Part shown: in pieces, positions 22,521-33,732 of the stretch
How the letters are laid out: every line of letters begins with the position of its first letter
How positions within the stretch are numbered: position 1 is the stretch's first letter
NCBI RefSeq assembly: GCF_000002425.4
Contig: NC_037264.1
Location: 11,857,941 to 11,921,940, forward strand
DNA length: 64,000 nucleotides
Direction of reading: 5' to 3'
Source: Physcomitrium patens
Lineage: Eukaryota; Streptophyta; Bryopsida; Funariales; Funariaceae
Position numbers and translations under genes: made by a program
The notes under the pieces: model-generated
Database searches by the model: none
What the model was told of the DNA's origin: nothing
Seen by the model: the letters and a program-made list of their open reading frames with translations, nothing else

Positions 22521-24017
22521 CAAATGATATCCCTCTAGTATCGATTGTACTTCACTAGGAAAGATGCAATGGCGTAGAATTCCATCCCGGCCTTGCTTAT
22601 ACAAGGCGTCTTCCATCATTGTATATGGTGCACTTTTTAAAATCAGTCGTTTCTTGAGTTTCTCACTATATGTAGGTGGAAATGTCTGAAATATCAGATA
22701 TTGAATCAATTCATTATAGTTGGTTATAATCACTTCGATGGCAAATAACTGTGCGTCAAGAAGTGCATCACTAATAGGCTCATTACCTAAGATATTGGAC
22801 AATCGGGACAAGTGATCCGCATTGGCATGTTTCTTTCCTGATTGTACATTGATTGTAAAATTAAATTCTTGAAGTAATAACACCCATCGAGCAATGCGTC
22901 CACTCAATTGAGCCTTATTAATCATGTATTTGAAGGCATCATGATCCACATAAAAGACAAAAGGATACCCAAGCAAATAGTGCCGAAATTTCTGAACCGA
23001 GTATATCATACCCAACACTTCTCGTTCAGTAGTAGTGTAATTACGTTCGGCAACCACCAATTGCCGACTAGCATAATAGATAGGATGATCCAGACCCTGA
23101 TCATCCTTCTGACTTAGCACCGATCCAATAGCCACATTTGATGGATCAACATACACATGAAAGAGCTTGGTCCAACGAGGGGCCACCAATATTAGTGCAG
23201 AGATCAATTTTGACTTCAATGCTTCAAAGGCCACGGTGCACTCCATGGTCCAGATAGGACTAGTCCCATCTAACGAAGGTTTTTTTAGTAAGTTCGTTAA
23301 AGGTTGACAAATAACTACAAATGACCGAATAAATCGTCGATAATAACTGACATGGCCGACGAATCCTCGAACACCGAAGACCGTCTCTGGTCTGAGCAAG
23401 TTCATTATATATGTCACTTTATTTGGATCCGTAGCGATACCACGGCTAGAGATGATATGTCCCAACAATTTTCTTGACGGAACACCAAATTGACACTTAT
23501 TCAAGTTCAACGATATTCCAAACTTAGCGCATTGAGCCAAGCATTTGTCGAGACAATTAAGATGATCTTGTTTTGTACTGAATGCACAGAAGTCATCTAA
23601 AAAGATCTCCATAAATAGCCGGAGATAGTCTTAGAAGGCCTGAGTCATCACTCTCTGAAACTTGGCTAGGACATTACATAACCCAAAAGGCATCACGTGA
23701 TGAGCGAATGTGCCCCAATCCGTAATAAAGGTCGTCTTGAGCTGATCTTCTATTGTAATTTGAATCTGATTATACCCAAAAAATCCATCTAGGAACGAAT
23801 AACATTCATGACCTGCTATAGTGTCCAATATACTATCCCTGAAGGACAATGGGAAGTAATCTTTCTTGGTGGCCGCATTAAGTTTCCAAAAATCTTGACA
23901 AATTTGAATTTTTCCATTCTTTTTTCGCACCATCACGATTGAAAAAATCCACTCACTATTTGGTACTGGATAAATAAAACCAACCGCAAGAAGCTTGTCC
24001 AATTTCTCCTTCACCAT
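22398..24017 (-). pseudogene. Element G reverse transcriptase and RNase H
   Basis: Copies element RNA into DNA and removes the RNA. 24017-23631 is the RT fingers/palm (VRKKNGKIQICQDF, FPLSFRDSILD, FFGYNQIQI, MPFGLCNVLAKFQRVM). One stop codon just after 23631 splits it from 23612-22398 (404 codons), which begins with the intact catalytic FLDD (residues 4-7). The thumb has LLGHIIS. RNase H acids are present: Asp156 (VYVDPS), Glu198 (TEREVL), Asp223 (YVDHDA) and Asp266 (ADHLSR). The piece ends in the integrase zinc domain (His363, His370, Cys401, Cys404). Apart from the single stop the domain is well preserved, the best retained pol in the window. Confidence 0.93.
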
Positions 24018-24149
24018 GAGGGAATATTTAAGATTAAGGCGATGTTGCCTCTATCGTACCAGTTTGGCGTTCTCTTCTAAAATAATATGATGCTCACAGA
24101 CTTCAGCGGGAACACCTTTTAAATCATCATAAGTCTAAACAAAAGCGGA

Positions 24150-25295
24150 TTAATGATGCAAGAAAAATTTGGTCCAATAATTCAACTCTTGTTCCTTAAT
24201 ACCTTCGTAGACCTTAATTGTCCGAGGTTCTGCTGTGGTCGCCAAGTTGATAGTTTGACATAAAGGTGCAACGGCGATGTTCTGTTTCAACCCCCGCACT
24301 GATTTAAAGTCAGTCGGTAAGTTCGACATGTATGAAGTACTGAATCCTGTGTCCAGGGCACTAACATGGTGCACATCATATTTGGTCATCCAATCAGTAT
24401 TAACATAATCCGAGTTTTTCGAGTCCGTCGGGTATATCAAGTACTCTCCCGGACCTCCACATAGGTACACCACTCCAGGGTATAGTGCTGCCTCTACGGG
24501 CCCCTTTGTAATTGAAGCTATTGCGTCGTCATCGGAGCTAAGCTCATTGTCCGACGTTAATTCAGATGCTCGCAATTGAGACTCTCCGTGATAGTGTATT
24601 GGATACATTTGTAACACCATTTTGTCTCCGCCCTTGTCAATTGTCAAAGTACCCTGACTCCAATCGTTCTTGGCCTTTGCTTGATAAAGCCAGGATCGTC
24701 CCAATAAAATTGGATATGATAAAGTCGAATGTTGTAATCAAAAGATGATATAGTCGATTTCATATGCAATATCGACAATCATAGTTTGAACACTCCATAA
24801 GATACCTATTGGTTTAATCCAGCTATGATCTGCCATCCGTAATACCAATGTCGTGGGTAATAAGTGTTTCAAATCTAAAGCATCCATTGTATCAACGTTC
24901 ATTAAATTGATGCTGGAACCACCATCCACCTGAACACCCGAGATCATAACACCATCAATCGAAACATTGATGGTTGATGCACCTGGGTTAGGGTTCAAAC
25001 TGACTTCACAAACTTCTTTATTACGATGCCTATGCCGTATTAACGATGAATTCAATATAGAACGACACTCTGGTGTGACCACTAGAAGTTGCTTCATAGA
25101 AATAGAAGGCCGAATAGCATCCAGATCTTTCAAAATATCATAGGATTCCATATTTAGGATAATTCCCAATACCCTCTTTCTTTTTATTGGTTTGAGTTTA
25201 ACTCCGTGAGGTAAGATATTCTTCCGCCTTGGGCTCGGAATTGGAACAGTAGCCAGGGCTTCTTTGGAATTCTCATCCCCGAGACAATCTTTCAA
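24150..25295 (-). pseudogene. Element G protease region
   Basis: Two open pieces (25295-24738 and 24704-24150) joined by a broken codon near 24720. The first contains an aspartic protease motif, VQVDGGSSINLMN, the DGGS variant of the retropepsin D-S/T-G triad common in plant gypsy elements; further on ITKPIGI-like and LVLRMADHS segments fit the same fold. The second piece (MGRSWLYQAKAKNDWSQG) is the C-terminal protease end and linker to RT, rich in acidic residues. Upstream lies gag, downstream RT, as expected for the lineage. Confidence 0.8.
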
Positions 25296-25399
25296 CGGAT
25301 AGGACGTTTCTTGAAACTACGTAGAGATCAAAACTGTTTGGAATGGAACTGAAGCCTCCGTAATTGGGACTTCATTGGATTGTGCCACCGAGTTAGGTC

Positions 25400-27608
25400 T
25401 CATACTGGGTACAAAGCCCATAATAGGACCTGGATTAGATGGTCCTTTAATTGGGTAAAATTGGTCTTTCGCATCGGGATTACCCAAATGTTGAATTGGT
25501 CATTTTTCCTTTTGTTGACTCCGGGTAAGAACGGCTTGGACACATTCCACTCAATTTATCAGAGAATCTTGAGGACCTCAATTTATCTCTTCAAATTTTC
25601 CTTGGCTTTGGATCCGTTGATCCCGATTATTGACATTGAACGGAGCATTACATTGTTGATACGTATGCCCCGACTGCTTGCAATTCCCACAAACTGGTGC
25701 ATAATCGTCACTGGCTCTGGGATTGGGACATTCATTGGTATAATGACCAATCTGTTTGCAATAGAAATAACAAAGTGGTCTTCTTGTACCCCCATCAGGC
25801 ATATTGGGTACCTCCACTAGTATATACCTACTAAGCTTGTTCCATGTAGGGTTAGAAAATGATCCTGGTTGTCCCGTTGGTACTGAGGGAACTTGGTTTG
25901 ATGATGTCAGTGGAGCATATTGTTGATACCTCTGCTGCTCCTTACCGTAGTTCTTGAGGTTGGATGCAGATCCTTGATTAAAATTGGAACTTTAAAAGTT
26001 ATTGAATGCTCGATTTTGTCGATTAAATCAATTTTTATTCCATCCAAACGTATTTCCCATTTGCACTTAATTGACGTCCCACTGGGTTGGTGGGATCATG
26101 GTCTAATTACTAAATTATTGTTGTTGTCTTTGCCAATTCCAACAATTTGTTGTTAGGTGCTTTCCTCCACAAAATATACATTGATCCAATATTTGTGAGG
26201 GTGAGGGGCATTCTATTACAGAATGATCGTGGCCCTTACAATTACTGCACCATACATTAGTCATAGTATTGGTAGGCTTTTGCCTCTTCTCCTTATCTTT
26301 GGCCATATTGATGACAATTTCCTCTATTTTCTTCGTCAAATTCAATAACAAGGTTTCATTGGAAACTTTTAGGGCTGGCATTATTGGTATCTCTGTCGTA
26401 GTTAATGCTTGTTATTGATACGAAAAATATGGAGCATATGTTGTTGTCACGTTCAGTGGTATAGCTTGCAATGGGGTGACATTAATTGGCCCCTGAATAT
26501 TGGTATTAGAATTGGCCCCTGTTTCTAACATCCGTGGATAACTACTCATTGATTCGTTCCAAGTCGGATTTTGATATCTATCTTGAACTAGAATCATCGT
26601 GGCTTTCACAGTTAAAAACTAATCATAATGGCATTCCTCTGAAACCTTGGTTCTATTAAGGGATGCAGCCACCGTAATTGGTTGAGCTTCCTTTACAAAT
26701 ATTTTTAGCTCTGGTGGATGTAAACCATTGATTAATATGGATAAGATAAATGCCTCCAATATTTGGTGATTCGGCCACTTACTGAGTATATCAGCCACTC
26801 GGCCATAGTACGATTCCACCACCTCCCCTAGAATCATTTTGCTGTTCGTTAACTTCTTTCGAAAGCGGTTCTTAAAACCAATTGGCCAAAAATGAGATAA
26901 AAATGCATTCTTTAATGCTTCCCAATTCAAAAATTGATCCACTGGTTGACAGTTGTACCATTCAAACGCCATGTCTTTTAAGGTTGGTGGTAGCCATTAC
27001 AACCAAATATCTTCAGTTCTGCCATTATTAGCTATATATGCTATAAGAAACTGAGATAAATGTTGATCGGGATCTGCATCCAAAAATCCCCGAAAAGTAG
27101 GTAGTGGCACGTCACTAGTCGTACGATCGCCTACTGTATCCATTTGTACTGCAATTGGAATGGCTGGTCCTCTTGACACCATTGAATTTCTTGTTCCGTT
27201 AAACTCCGTTTTAAAATAATCTCTGCTTTTCCTTATTCTAATTTTCGAGCTCTCAGTGCTCCTCGATTTACTGTTATTTTTTGCAATTAGTTTTATTGGT
27301 TGAATTGCAGGTGAAAACATTGGATTTTGAAACACAATATAGTTATCTTTATTGGCGACCAATTTGTGTTAATCTGAAGAGCCACTATTGCTCATTTCAG
27401 CGGTACCCTTTACTGGAAAAATACCCAATGGAGTACCAAATTCTTCTACGCCTCCTTCTCTTTCACTTACCGGCCTCAAGATTTCCACTAGAATGTTAAC
27501 AAAATTTCCTGTGAGGGTTCTTGGAAGTTTTTCTAATGGTATATACAACTGCAGAATTAATAGTCTGTCCGGTTTTTGATATGTTTGGATGCACCGACAA
27601 GCTTGCAA
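25400..27608 (-). pseudogene. Element G gag polyprotein with several zinc knuckles
   Basis: Forms the virus-like particle and binds element RNA. N-terminal open pieces (27608-27369, 27362-26997) are split by a TAA where HKLVANK would follow a Gln. The capsid domain lies in 26972-26619 (MAFEWYNCQPVDQFLNW, LKNAFLSHFWP, NGLHPPELKIFVKEA). Zinc knuckles follow: CSNCKGHDHSVIEC (full C-x2-C-x4-H-x4-C), CIFCGGKHLTTNC (short spacing) at about 26150-26260, then CYFYCKQIGHYTNEC (altered spacing) and CGNCKQSGHTYQQC (full) at about 25660-25790. Four knuckles is more than the usual one or two. In-frame stops near 26997, 26619 and 26410 inactivate it. Confidence 0.85.
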
Positions 27609-27851
27609 CCATGGTTTAATCTAATTTTGTCGATGCTTCTTTTTAAGATTACGTTCTTGCTCCTCTTTAAGCAAGTTCCTTCCTTATGCTATTCCCTGTC
27701 TTTCTCTCAACTGATTTATTTTCCTCAATGCAATGCTCTCATTCTTATTAACCATAATCTTGCTTCAAACACTACTGAAATCGTCTTCCATTGTCAATTT
27801 TTTTTACACGTTTGGTAATTAATTCCTAACACTCAAAGCTATTATCACTCT

Positions 27852-27869
27852 CCGACAGTGGCGCCAAAA
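27852..27869 (-). promoter_or_regulatory. Element G primer-binding site
   Basis: Minus strand TGGCGCCACTGTCGG lies four bases after the LTR end. It has the TGG start required for pairing with tRNA CCA ends. The TGGCGCC class pairs with Asp/Lys/Arg-type tRNAs in other elements; the exact primer is not decided here. Confidence 0.75.
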
Positions 27870-28631
27870 TGTGATTGCTCGTTTTACTTATTCTGGAAGA
27901 AACCTCCCAGAATAAACCTGTATAGGAAAATTTGAACACGAGGAATGACTAGTTGCTTAATCGTTTACGTTAGGGTCACACAATCAATTACCTCCTGAAT
28001 GTATCGTCTCTATTTCTAATATTTGAACATACAAGGAAACTATAATCTCCTCCTTCACCTTACCGGTCTCTTCCTTACAGCAATTCAGTCATACCAATAA
28101 CTGCTATTTCCACCAATATATTCACCCTCATAATCTCCAACTGTAATACTGCGCCCTCACAACTTTCAACACACAATTATCCTCGTTCCAATCACTGGAA
28201 TTCTTCACACAAAACTGCCATTCATATTATGGTATTTTACACAAACACAGACTCATTTTCTCTGCTGAATTACAATCAGATTTCAGCATTCAATCTTTCT
28301 TCTTCACAAATAGTACCAATTACATTTCCATTCCATAATTCACTTCACAATATTCAGAAACTCTCAATCCTCTTATTCAAAGAAAATAACAAACAAAAGA
28401 AAAGAGGTAGCACCAAGCTTATCCCAACTCACACTATCACAACGATGGCCCTTAATTAACTTCTACAACTCTTATATACTTTCCCTTGATTCTCCAGATT
28501 CTAACCGTAATTCTGTAATTAACTGCTTTTAATAAATAAATCACTCATCCGTCCTCCTAAATTTCCTATTATATGGACTATCAATATCTTTTACCAATAT
28601 CTTTCAAAAACGAATTAATATCTATTCTACA
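27870..28631 (-). repeat. Element G 5' LTR
   Basis: 762 bp, starts TGTGATTGCTCG and ends TATTCTACA on the plus strand. It shares CACAATCAATTACCTCC, GTATCGTCTCTATTTC and AAGAGGTAGCACCAAGCTTA with the left copy. Confidence 0.9.
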
Positions 28632-31600
28632 CGTATCATCTTCATCATTATATTGTGCTTACGACAACATATCTACAACTACATTGTTTTTTTTTAAAAA
28701 ATTCTTGAATTTAGAATTCATAGACTTTATACATGCAATCTACCTTAATATTGTAATTTTTGGTGTTGAACAATTTGTAATTATATCCAATAAAGGTAGA
28801 CAATCTCTTTCTATAACTACTGATGTATCAATTAAATAATTTCTTTCATTTTTCATAGCTATTACTACACCCCATTATTCTCTTTTGATTTGGGCATATG
28901 TCCTTTGCTTAGCATTTAAAATCCTTGTTCTAAATCTTATTACATATCTATTCCCTTGTTCATCATCTTGTCCAATTTCCTAACCTATTCTAATTGGACT
29001 TGCATCCATTATTAATACCATTGGCCTTCTATACTCATAATTTTTTTTTTTCAAATTTGGAATTGAAAAAAGAAGATTTTTTAATTTTTGCATAGCTTTT
29101 CTTTGTTCTTCTTTCCATTGAAATTTTTGATTCTTTCTTAATAACTCATATAATGGATCTACTACATGTGTAAAATGTAGTATCTATATATGATAGAAAA
29201 TACATGCTCTTAAAAACCTCCTAACTACCATTGTATTTATACATTCTTTCATCTTTTTCACAACATCAATCCTTTTCATATTTGGTTTGCATCTATATGA
29301 TCCACACATTTGTGCAACCACCAAAACTTCTTTTACTCAAAATATTAAATTTGCCTCTAATAAGGTTAAATGAATCTCTTCTAATCTTGTCAAAATTTTT
29401 TTATAATCATCAATATGATCTATGACAAACTACTTACACCCATTCAAATCCAAAGTCTCATATTTTTTTATCTTCTTCACATCTCTTAATTGGCACATCA
29501 TTTAAAAAAGATATTATTTTACTTAGAATAAAATTTCTTAATACCTTATGCATTCCATTCATCATGTGTGCCACAAAATTTGTAGCCCCTCGTGTTAAAG
29601 TACACATTTTGATCGATTCTAATGGTGTATTCATAGTTGTCAAATTTTTACTTTGTATTACCAATTGAAATTGATTGTATCCCAAATAAAGAACTCCCAT
29701 AGAATAAATTACTTTCCCTACAAGAGTCTTTGTAAATTCATCTATAATTGGACTTGAGTCCATGTTTCTAATAGTTATCTTATTTGTTAGTTATATATCT
29801 TGAATAAACCTCAATGTCCCATTTTTCTTAGGTACCATAAATTACTAATTGGAATATGGTACAATAGATAGTTCTAAAATTTCCATCTTAATCTTTTCAT
29901 TGAGTAATTCAACTAGCTTTGAAATATGGGCCTTTGAAATTGGAAATGGTGTCAAATTCCATGGTTCATGTAGAATTGTAAAAATAACCATAAGTGCTAC
30001 AATACTTAGATCAATACACCCTATTTCATGTGATTCAAATGCAAATGCCTTATCATATTGTGAAAGTATTTCTTTAAAACATCTCGCCTCATCTTTTGTC
30101 AAAAATTTATCACATCTAATTTTCAAACCATCTAAGGTCAAATCACCCTTGAATTAATGCCCTATTTTCCTTGGATCTCTTAAGTTTGGTTGCACAGAAG
30201 CTACTTTAGTCCTTTCTTTAAAATCCGAAGGTAGTGGCAATGCCACTAGTTTAACATTCCTTACAATGGTTTTATATTTTATATTTATCTTCACTTCATA
30301 CTTATTCATATATTCTTTTATTCCATCATAAAATTACTTAAAATTCATATTTATTATCTTATCACCTCTTTCAGAATCTTCATTCAATAATTTTTGTAAA
30401 TCATCTATAGTATCACCAAAATAAGATTTTTCAAATATCCTTGATATGTATTCATCTTCATCAATCAATCCACATTTTTTTAACTTGTGTTCTACATTTT
30501 TGACATTTTTCTTATCTATCCTTCTAAAATTATTTATATTTTTAAATCAAATATATCCATCTTGTGATAATCTTATAATATCTTCATCTTTTCTACTAGG
30601 CGAGAAGCCTTCTTTTTTTACCATTATAATCTCACTTTACAATGGTGTTTAGTAAAAATCCTTTGAATCTTCAAGATCTTCAAGTTATTTATGTATCTTT
30701 GGCAAAGGATGCTCTTTCAAACTATTCCAATTTCTTCCATAATTTACACAAATTATTAAAATTTGCACCGCCTTCTTTTCATCTTGACTTCTTATCCTTG
30801 CATAAGTTGATCTATCATCCATAACTTTTGTCTCTATTCTTGTGGCAGTAATATATGGTTGTCCCAATGTAATAGGATATGTAGACATATCTTGTACAAA
30901 GAAATTTTATTCATGAATAACATCTCTTATTGTTACCTTGATATTTGGATAAGCTCCATACAAATCTCTATTTGAATTATTTGTTGCTCTTATCATCCAC
31001 TCATGCTCAATATTAATAGACCAATTTCTCCTTTTATATAATTTTGTTGACATTAAATTGATTTTAGAATCATAATCAATCAATACTACAATTGGTTCTT
31101 ATAAATATCTCAATTTTATTAAAGTTTTTGTAGTAGTTTTTGTCCAATGATTTCAAGAATAATGACCAGAAGCTTGAATCATATCTTCTTTCCTTGTAAA
31201 TTTGACTTGTGAAATATCTTCAAGAATTTGTATTTCAACTTCTTCATCTTCATTGCTTCTTATTGCCTTTGTACCTTATCCATTTGATATCATAGTATTA
31301 CCAATAGATTGCCATTTTTTTTTATTATATAATTAATTACTTCATGAAACTCTTGTTTTGTAATTCCTAGAATTTCATCAATTGTGAATTCAACCTTTCT
31401 ACTTAAAATCCGCTCTTCCAACACCTTCTTCAAATCTATAGCAGCTTCAATATCTGATTGTAATTTATAAGCGAGAACCTTTGCTTTTTCTTTTACAATC
31501 TCCTTCTCCTTTGTAGAAATATTTTAGGTTGTCTCTTCATGCATATGATTCTTCTGTTGTCATATTTTTTCTTCCTTTGTAATTCTTTTTGATGGCCTTT

Positions 31601-33103
31601 TGTGATTTTCAGCTCTCCTTTGTTTTTCTTCTATTAATGCTTCATGTTGACTCCTTGCAATATGAGCATGATCTGATAATCTATCTACTAAATCATCCCA
31701 CCTAGTAATTTATTGAATATTATTGCCAATATTTTTTAAATCATTTCTAGTAAAATTTTTCTTTTCAGCATAATTAATTGCACTCAATCACAAATAACTA
31801 GATTTTCCTTGATACTAAAGATTTATATTTAAAAATTTGCTTGGATTTGCTCCTACCCAAAATGTTGATGATTCATTATTTGAAATTGTATGCACTTCAA
31901 AAGCATCTCCCATAAACACCTTCATTCTTCTTTTATCAAAATTTATCTCTAATTTTTTTCCATTTTCTTTTAAGTATATCAAACCATCTTTAAAAAAAAA
32001 CAACTCCTTTATCTAGTACCTTTGTAAAATCTTTACATTATTTTCTTGAATGATCTGTGCTATCACATCACATGCATCTACATACAACATCTTTCATTGG
32101 TCTCGATTTTTGTCTTGTTGATATTCTTCATGTTTGACCCTTCTTCTCAAGTTTTGTAAATTTAATTTGTAAAGCTTTCATCTCATATATGATTTCATCC
32201 ATGCTTATATTTTTTGATATAGATATTGAAGATTGAGTCATAGATGTAAGATGAGTAGAAGGTATTTTTGTCTTAGATGCTTGTAATAGTTTTTGAATAT
32301 CCACCTTATTTTTTTTTTCTTTTTCTTTTTACAAGTAATCTTATTCCTTCTTCCACTTTCTCCCAATTTATTATCAATCTTTCTTTTTCTTCTTTATCTT
32401 CAAGCAAAATTTCCAACTTCTCTTATAATTCTCGATCAATTGCTTGAAGAAATAACTCTACTTTGTTTGAATCTAATAATTGTCTTTTTTTTTTTTATAT
32501 ATAAATACAAATATTACTTTTTAAACTCTTTCAATAATTTTATTGCTTGGAAATCCTTCTTAGGTCTTTCAATCCATTCAAAAAATAACTTCTTTATAAT
32601 TTTTTTACTATTTTTTTTAAAAAAATCATCTTTTAATGCTTGAGATAAATTTTTCCATGAATCTCCAAATTATCATATAATAGACTTTACATGACTTCTT
32701 ATTTCTAAGAAGTAGATAGTTTAAATAATTGAACCATCTTCCTTTCTGAAACATGCTTCAATTCTATTTCCTCTACATAATACCTTAGATACTTTGTAAT
32801 ATCCTTCCCTTCAAATTAATTGATCTTGTTCACAACTGCTTGTAATGCATTGTTTGCTATGCCCTCTTTGTAATCTTTAACCTATTGCTATTGCATGAAT
32901 AAGATAAAAGCCTCAAACATGCTTGCAAAGTTGGGATCAAAATATATACCTTGTCCTCCACTAGTTCTACCACTTGTAGCTCTAATTGATGTACCACCCA
33001 TAGCACCTCTTTCAACTCTCTTGCCTTCCTTTTCTATAGTTTAAATAATCTAAGCTAACCAAATACCTTCTACCTCAAGTCTTTTATGTTGGATTCACCA
33101 AAA
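28632..33103 (-). pseudogene. Family B gag-pol remnant (5' part)
   Basis: Continuation of the B body on the far side of element G. From left to right (3' to 5'): RNase H/RT relics (28640-29400); RT at 29458-29763 with VLYLGYNQFQLVI, ATNFVAHMMNGMHKVL and FLNDVPIK, where the catalytic pair reads ND instead of DD; RT N-terminus at 29845-30141 (AFAFESHEIGCID, PISKAHISKLVELLNEK); protease C-terminal part at 30685-30888 (LGQPYITATRIETKV); protease active-site relic near 31035-31095 (VLIDYDSKINLMS). Then a gag region (31300-33050) of AT-rich, frame-broken sequence with a Lys-rich fragment at 31815-32003. Stops are frequent. It is a different gypsy lineage from A and G by its RT motifs. Confidence 0.75.
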
Positions 33104-33732
33104 TATGTCATATTACGTGGCATTTGGCTTGAGAGTGCACTAAGTACCTTATAAAAGAAGTTAAAAGGAAAATTGTAACAACAAGTTGTAACAACTCTAA
33201 TAGATTCTTATATAAATTATAATTAAAGATTAGCAAATATTATCAAACATCAATCAAATTTAATTAAAATTTAAAAGAATTATATAAAAAATACAAAGAA
33301 TTTTTAGAGATTCTTTAAAAAAATCATAAAAAAAAATACAAAAACTCAAAAAGTATATATATATATAAATCTTAATAAAATATTAAAATATAAACCTTAA
33401 TAAAATCTCAATCAAAATCTATTCAAATCTTAATTAAATCTTAATCAAACTTTAATAAAATCTTTAAAAAAATTTAATCAAATCTTAATCAAACCTTGGT
33501 CAAATTCTTATCAAATCCTAATCAATTTCTAAATAAGTCCTATTTAAATCTTGGTCAAATTTTAGTCAAATCCTAATCAAATTTTAATCAAATCCTAAAT
33601 AAATTCTAATCCAATTCTAATCAAATCTTAAATAAATCGTAAGAAAATCCTAGGAAAATCCTAAATAAGTCCTAATCAAATCTTAAATAAATTCTAGTCA
33701 AATCTTAGACAAATCGTAATCAAATTTAATTT
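33104..33732 (-). repeat. Family B 5' LTR, first part
   Basis: Begins near TATGTCATATTACG, has GGCATTTGGCTTGAGAGTGCAC and the AATCCTAATC array at about 33410-33730, colinear with 15150-15760. It stops abruptly at the family A junction. The adjacent 33091-33100 (minus TGGTGAATCC) occupies the primer-binding position. Confidence 0.7.

Larger units (their letters stand above)
18629..28631 (-). mobile_element. Element G: near-complete 10-kb Ty3/gypsy retrotransposon
   Basis: LTRs at 18629-19389 (761 bp) and 27870-28631 (762 bp), both TG...CA on the plus strand. Target sites are TGTAT (18624-18628) and CGTAT (28632-28636), a 5-bp duplication with one difference. A primer-binding site (minus TGGCGCCACTGTCGG) abuts the right LTR and a purine-rich AGGAGTGGGG tract abuts the left LTR, so orientation is minus. 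Order: gag, protease, RT/RNase H, integrase, extra ORF. Several in-frame stops, mostly Gln or Trp codons turned TAA/TAG, and a Lys at the third integrase acid position make it non-autonomous. It lies inside the older family B element. Confidence 0.92.

Noticed and set aside
18629-28631. Endogenous retrovirus or pararetrovirus with envelope or movement protein
   Set aside because: Ordinary Ty3/gypsy domain order with LTRs, and no signal peptide, membrane-spanning segment or movement-protein motif in the extra ORF.
32293-32643. Phe/Leu-rich 116-residue frame
   Set aside because: Low-complexity T-rich antisense of the family B gag region.
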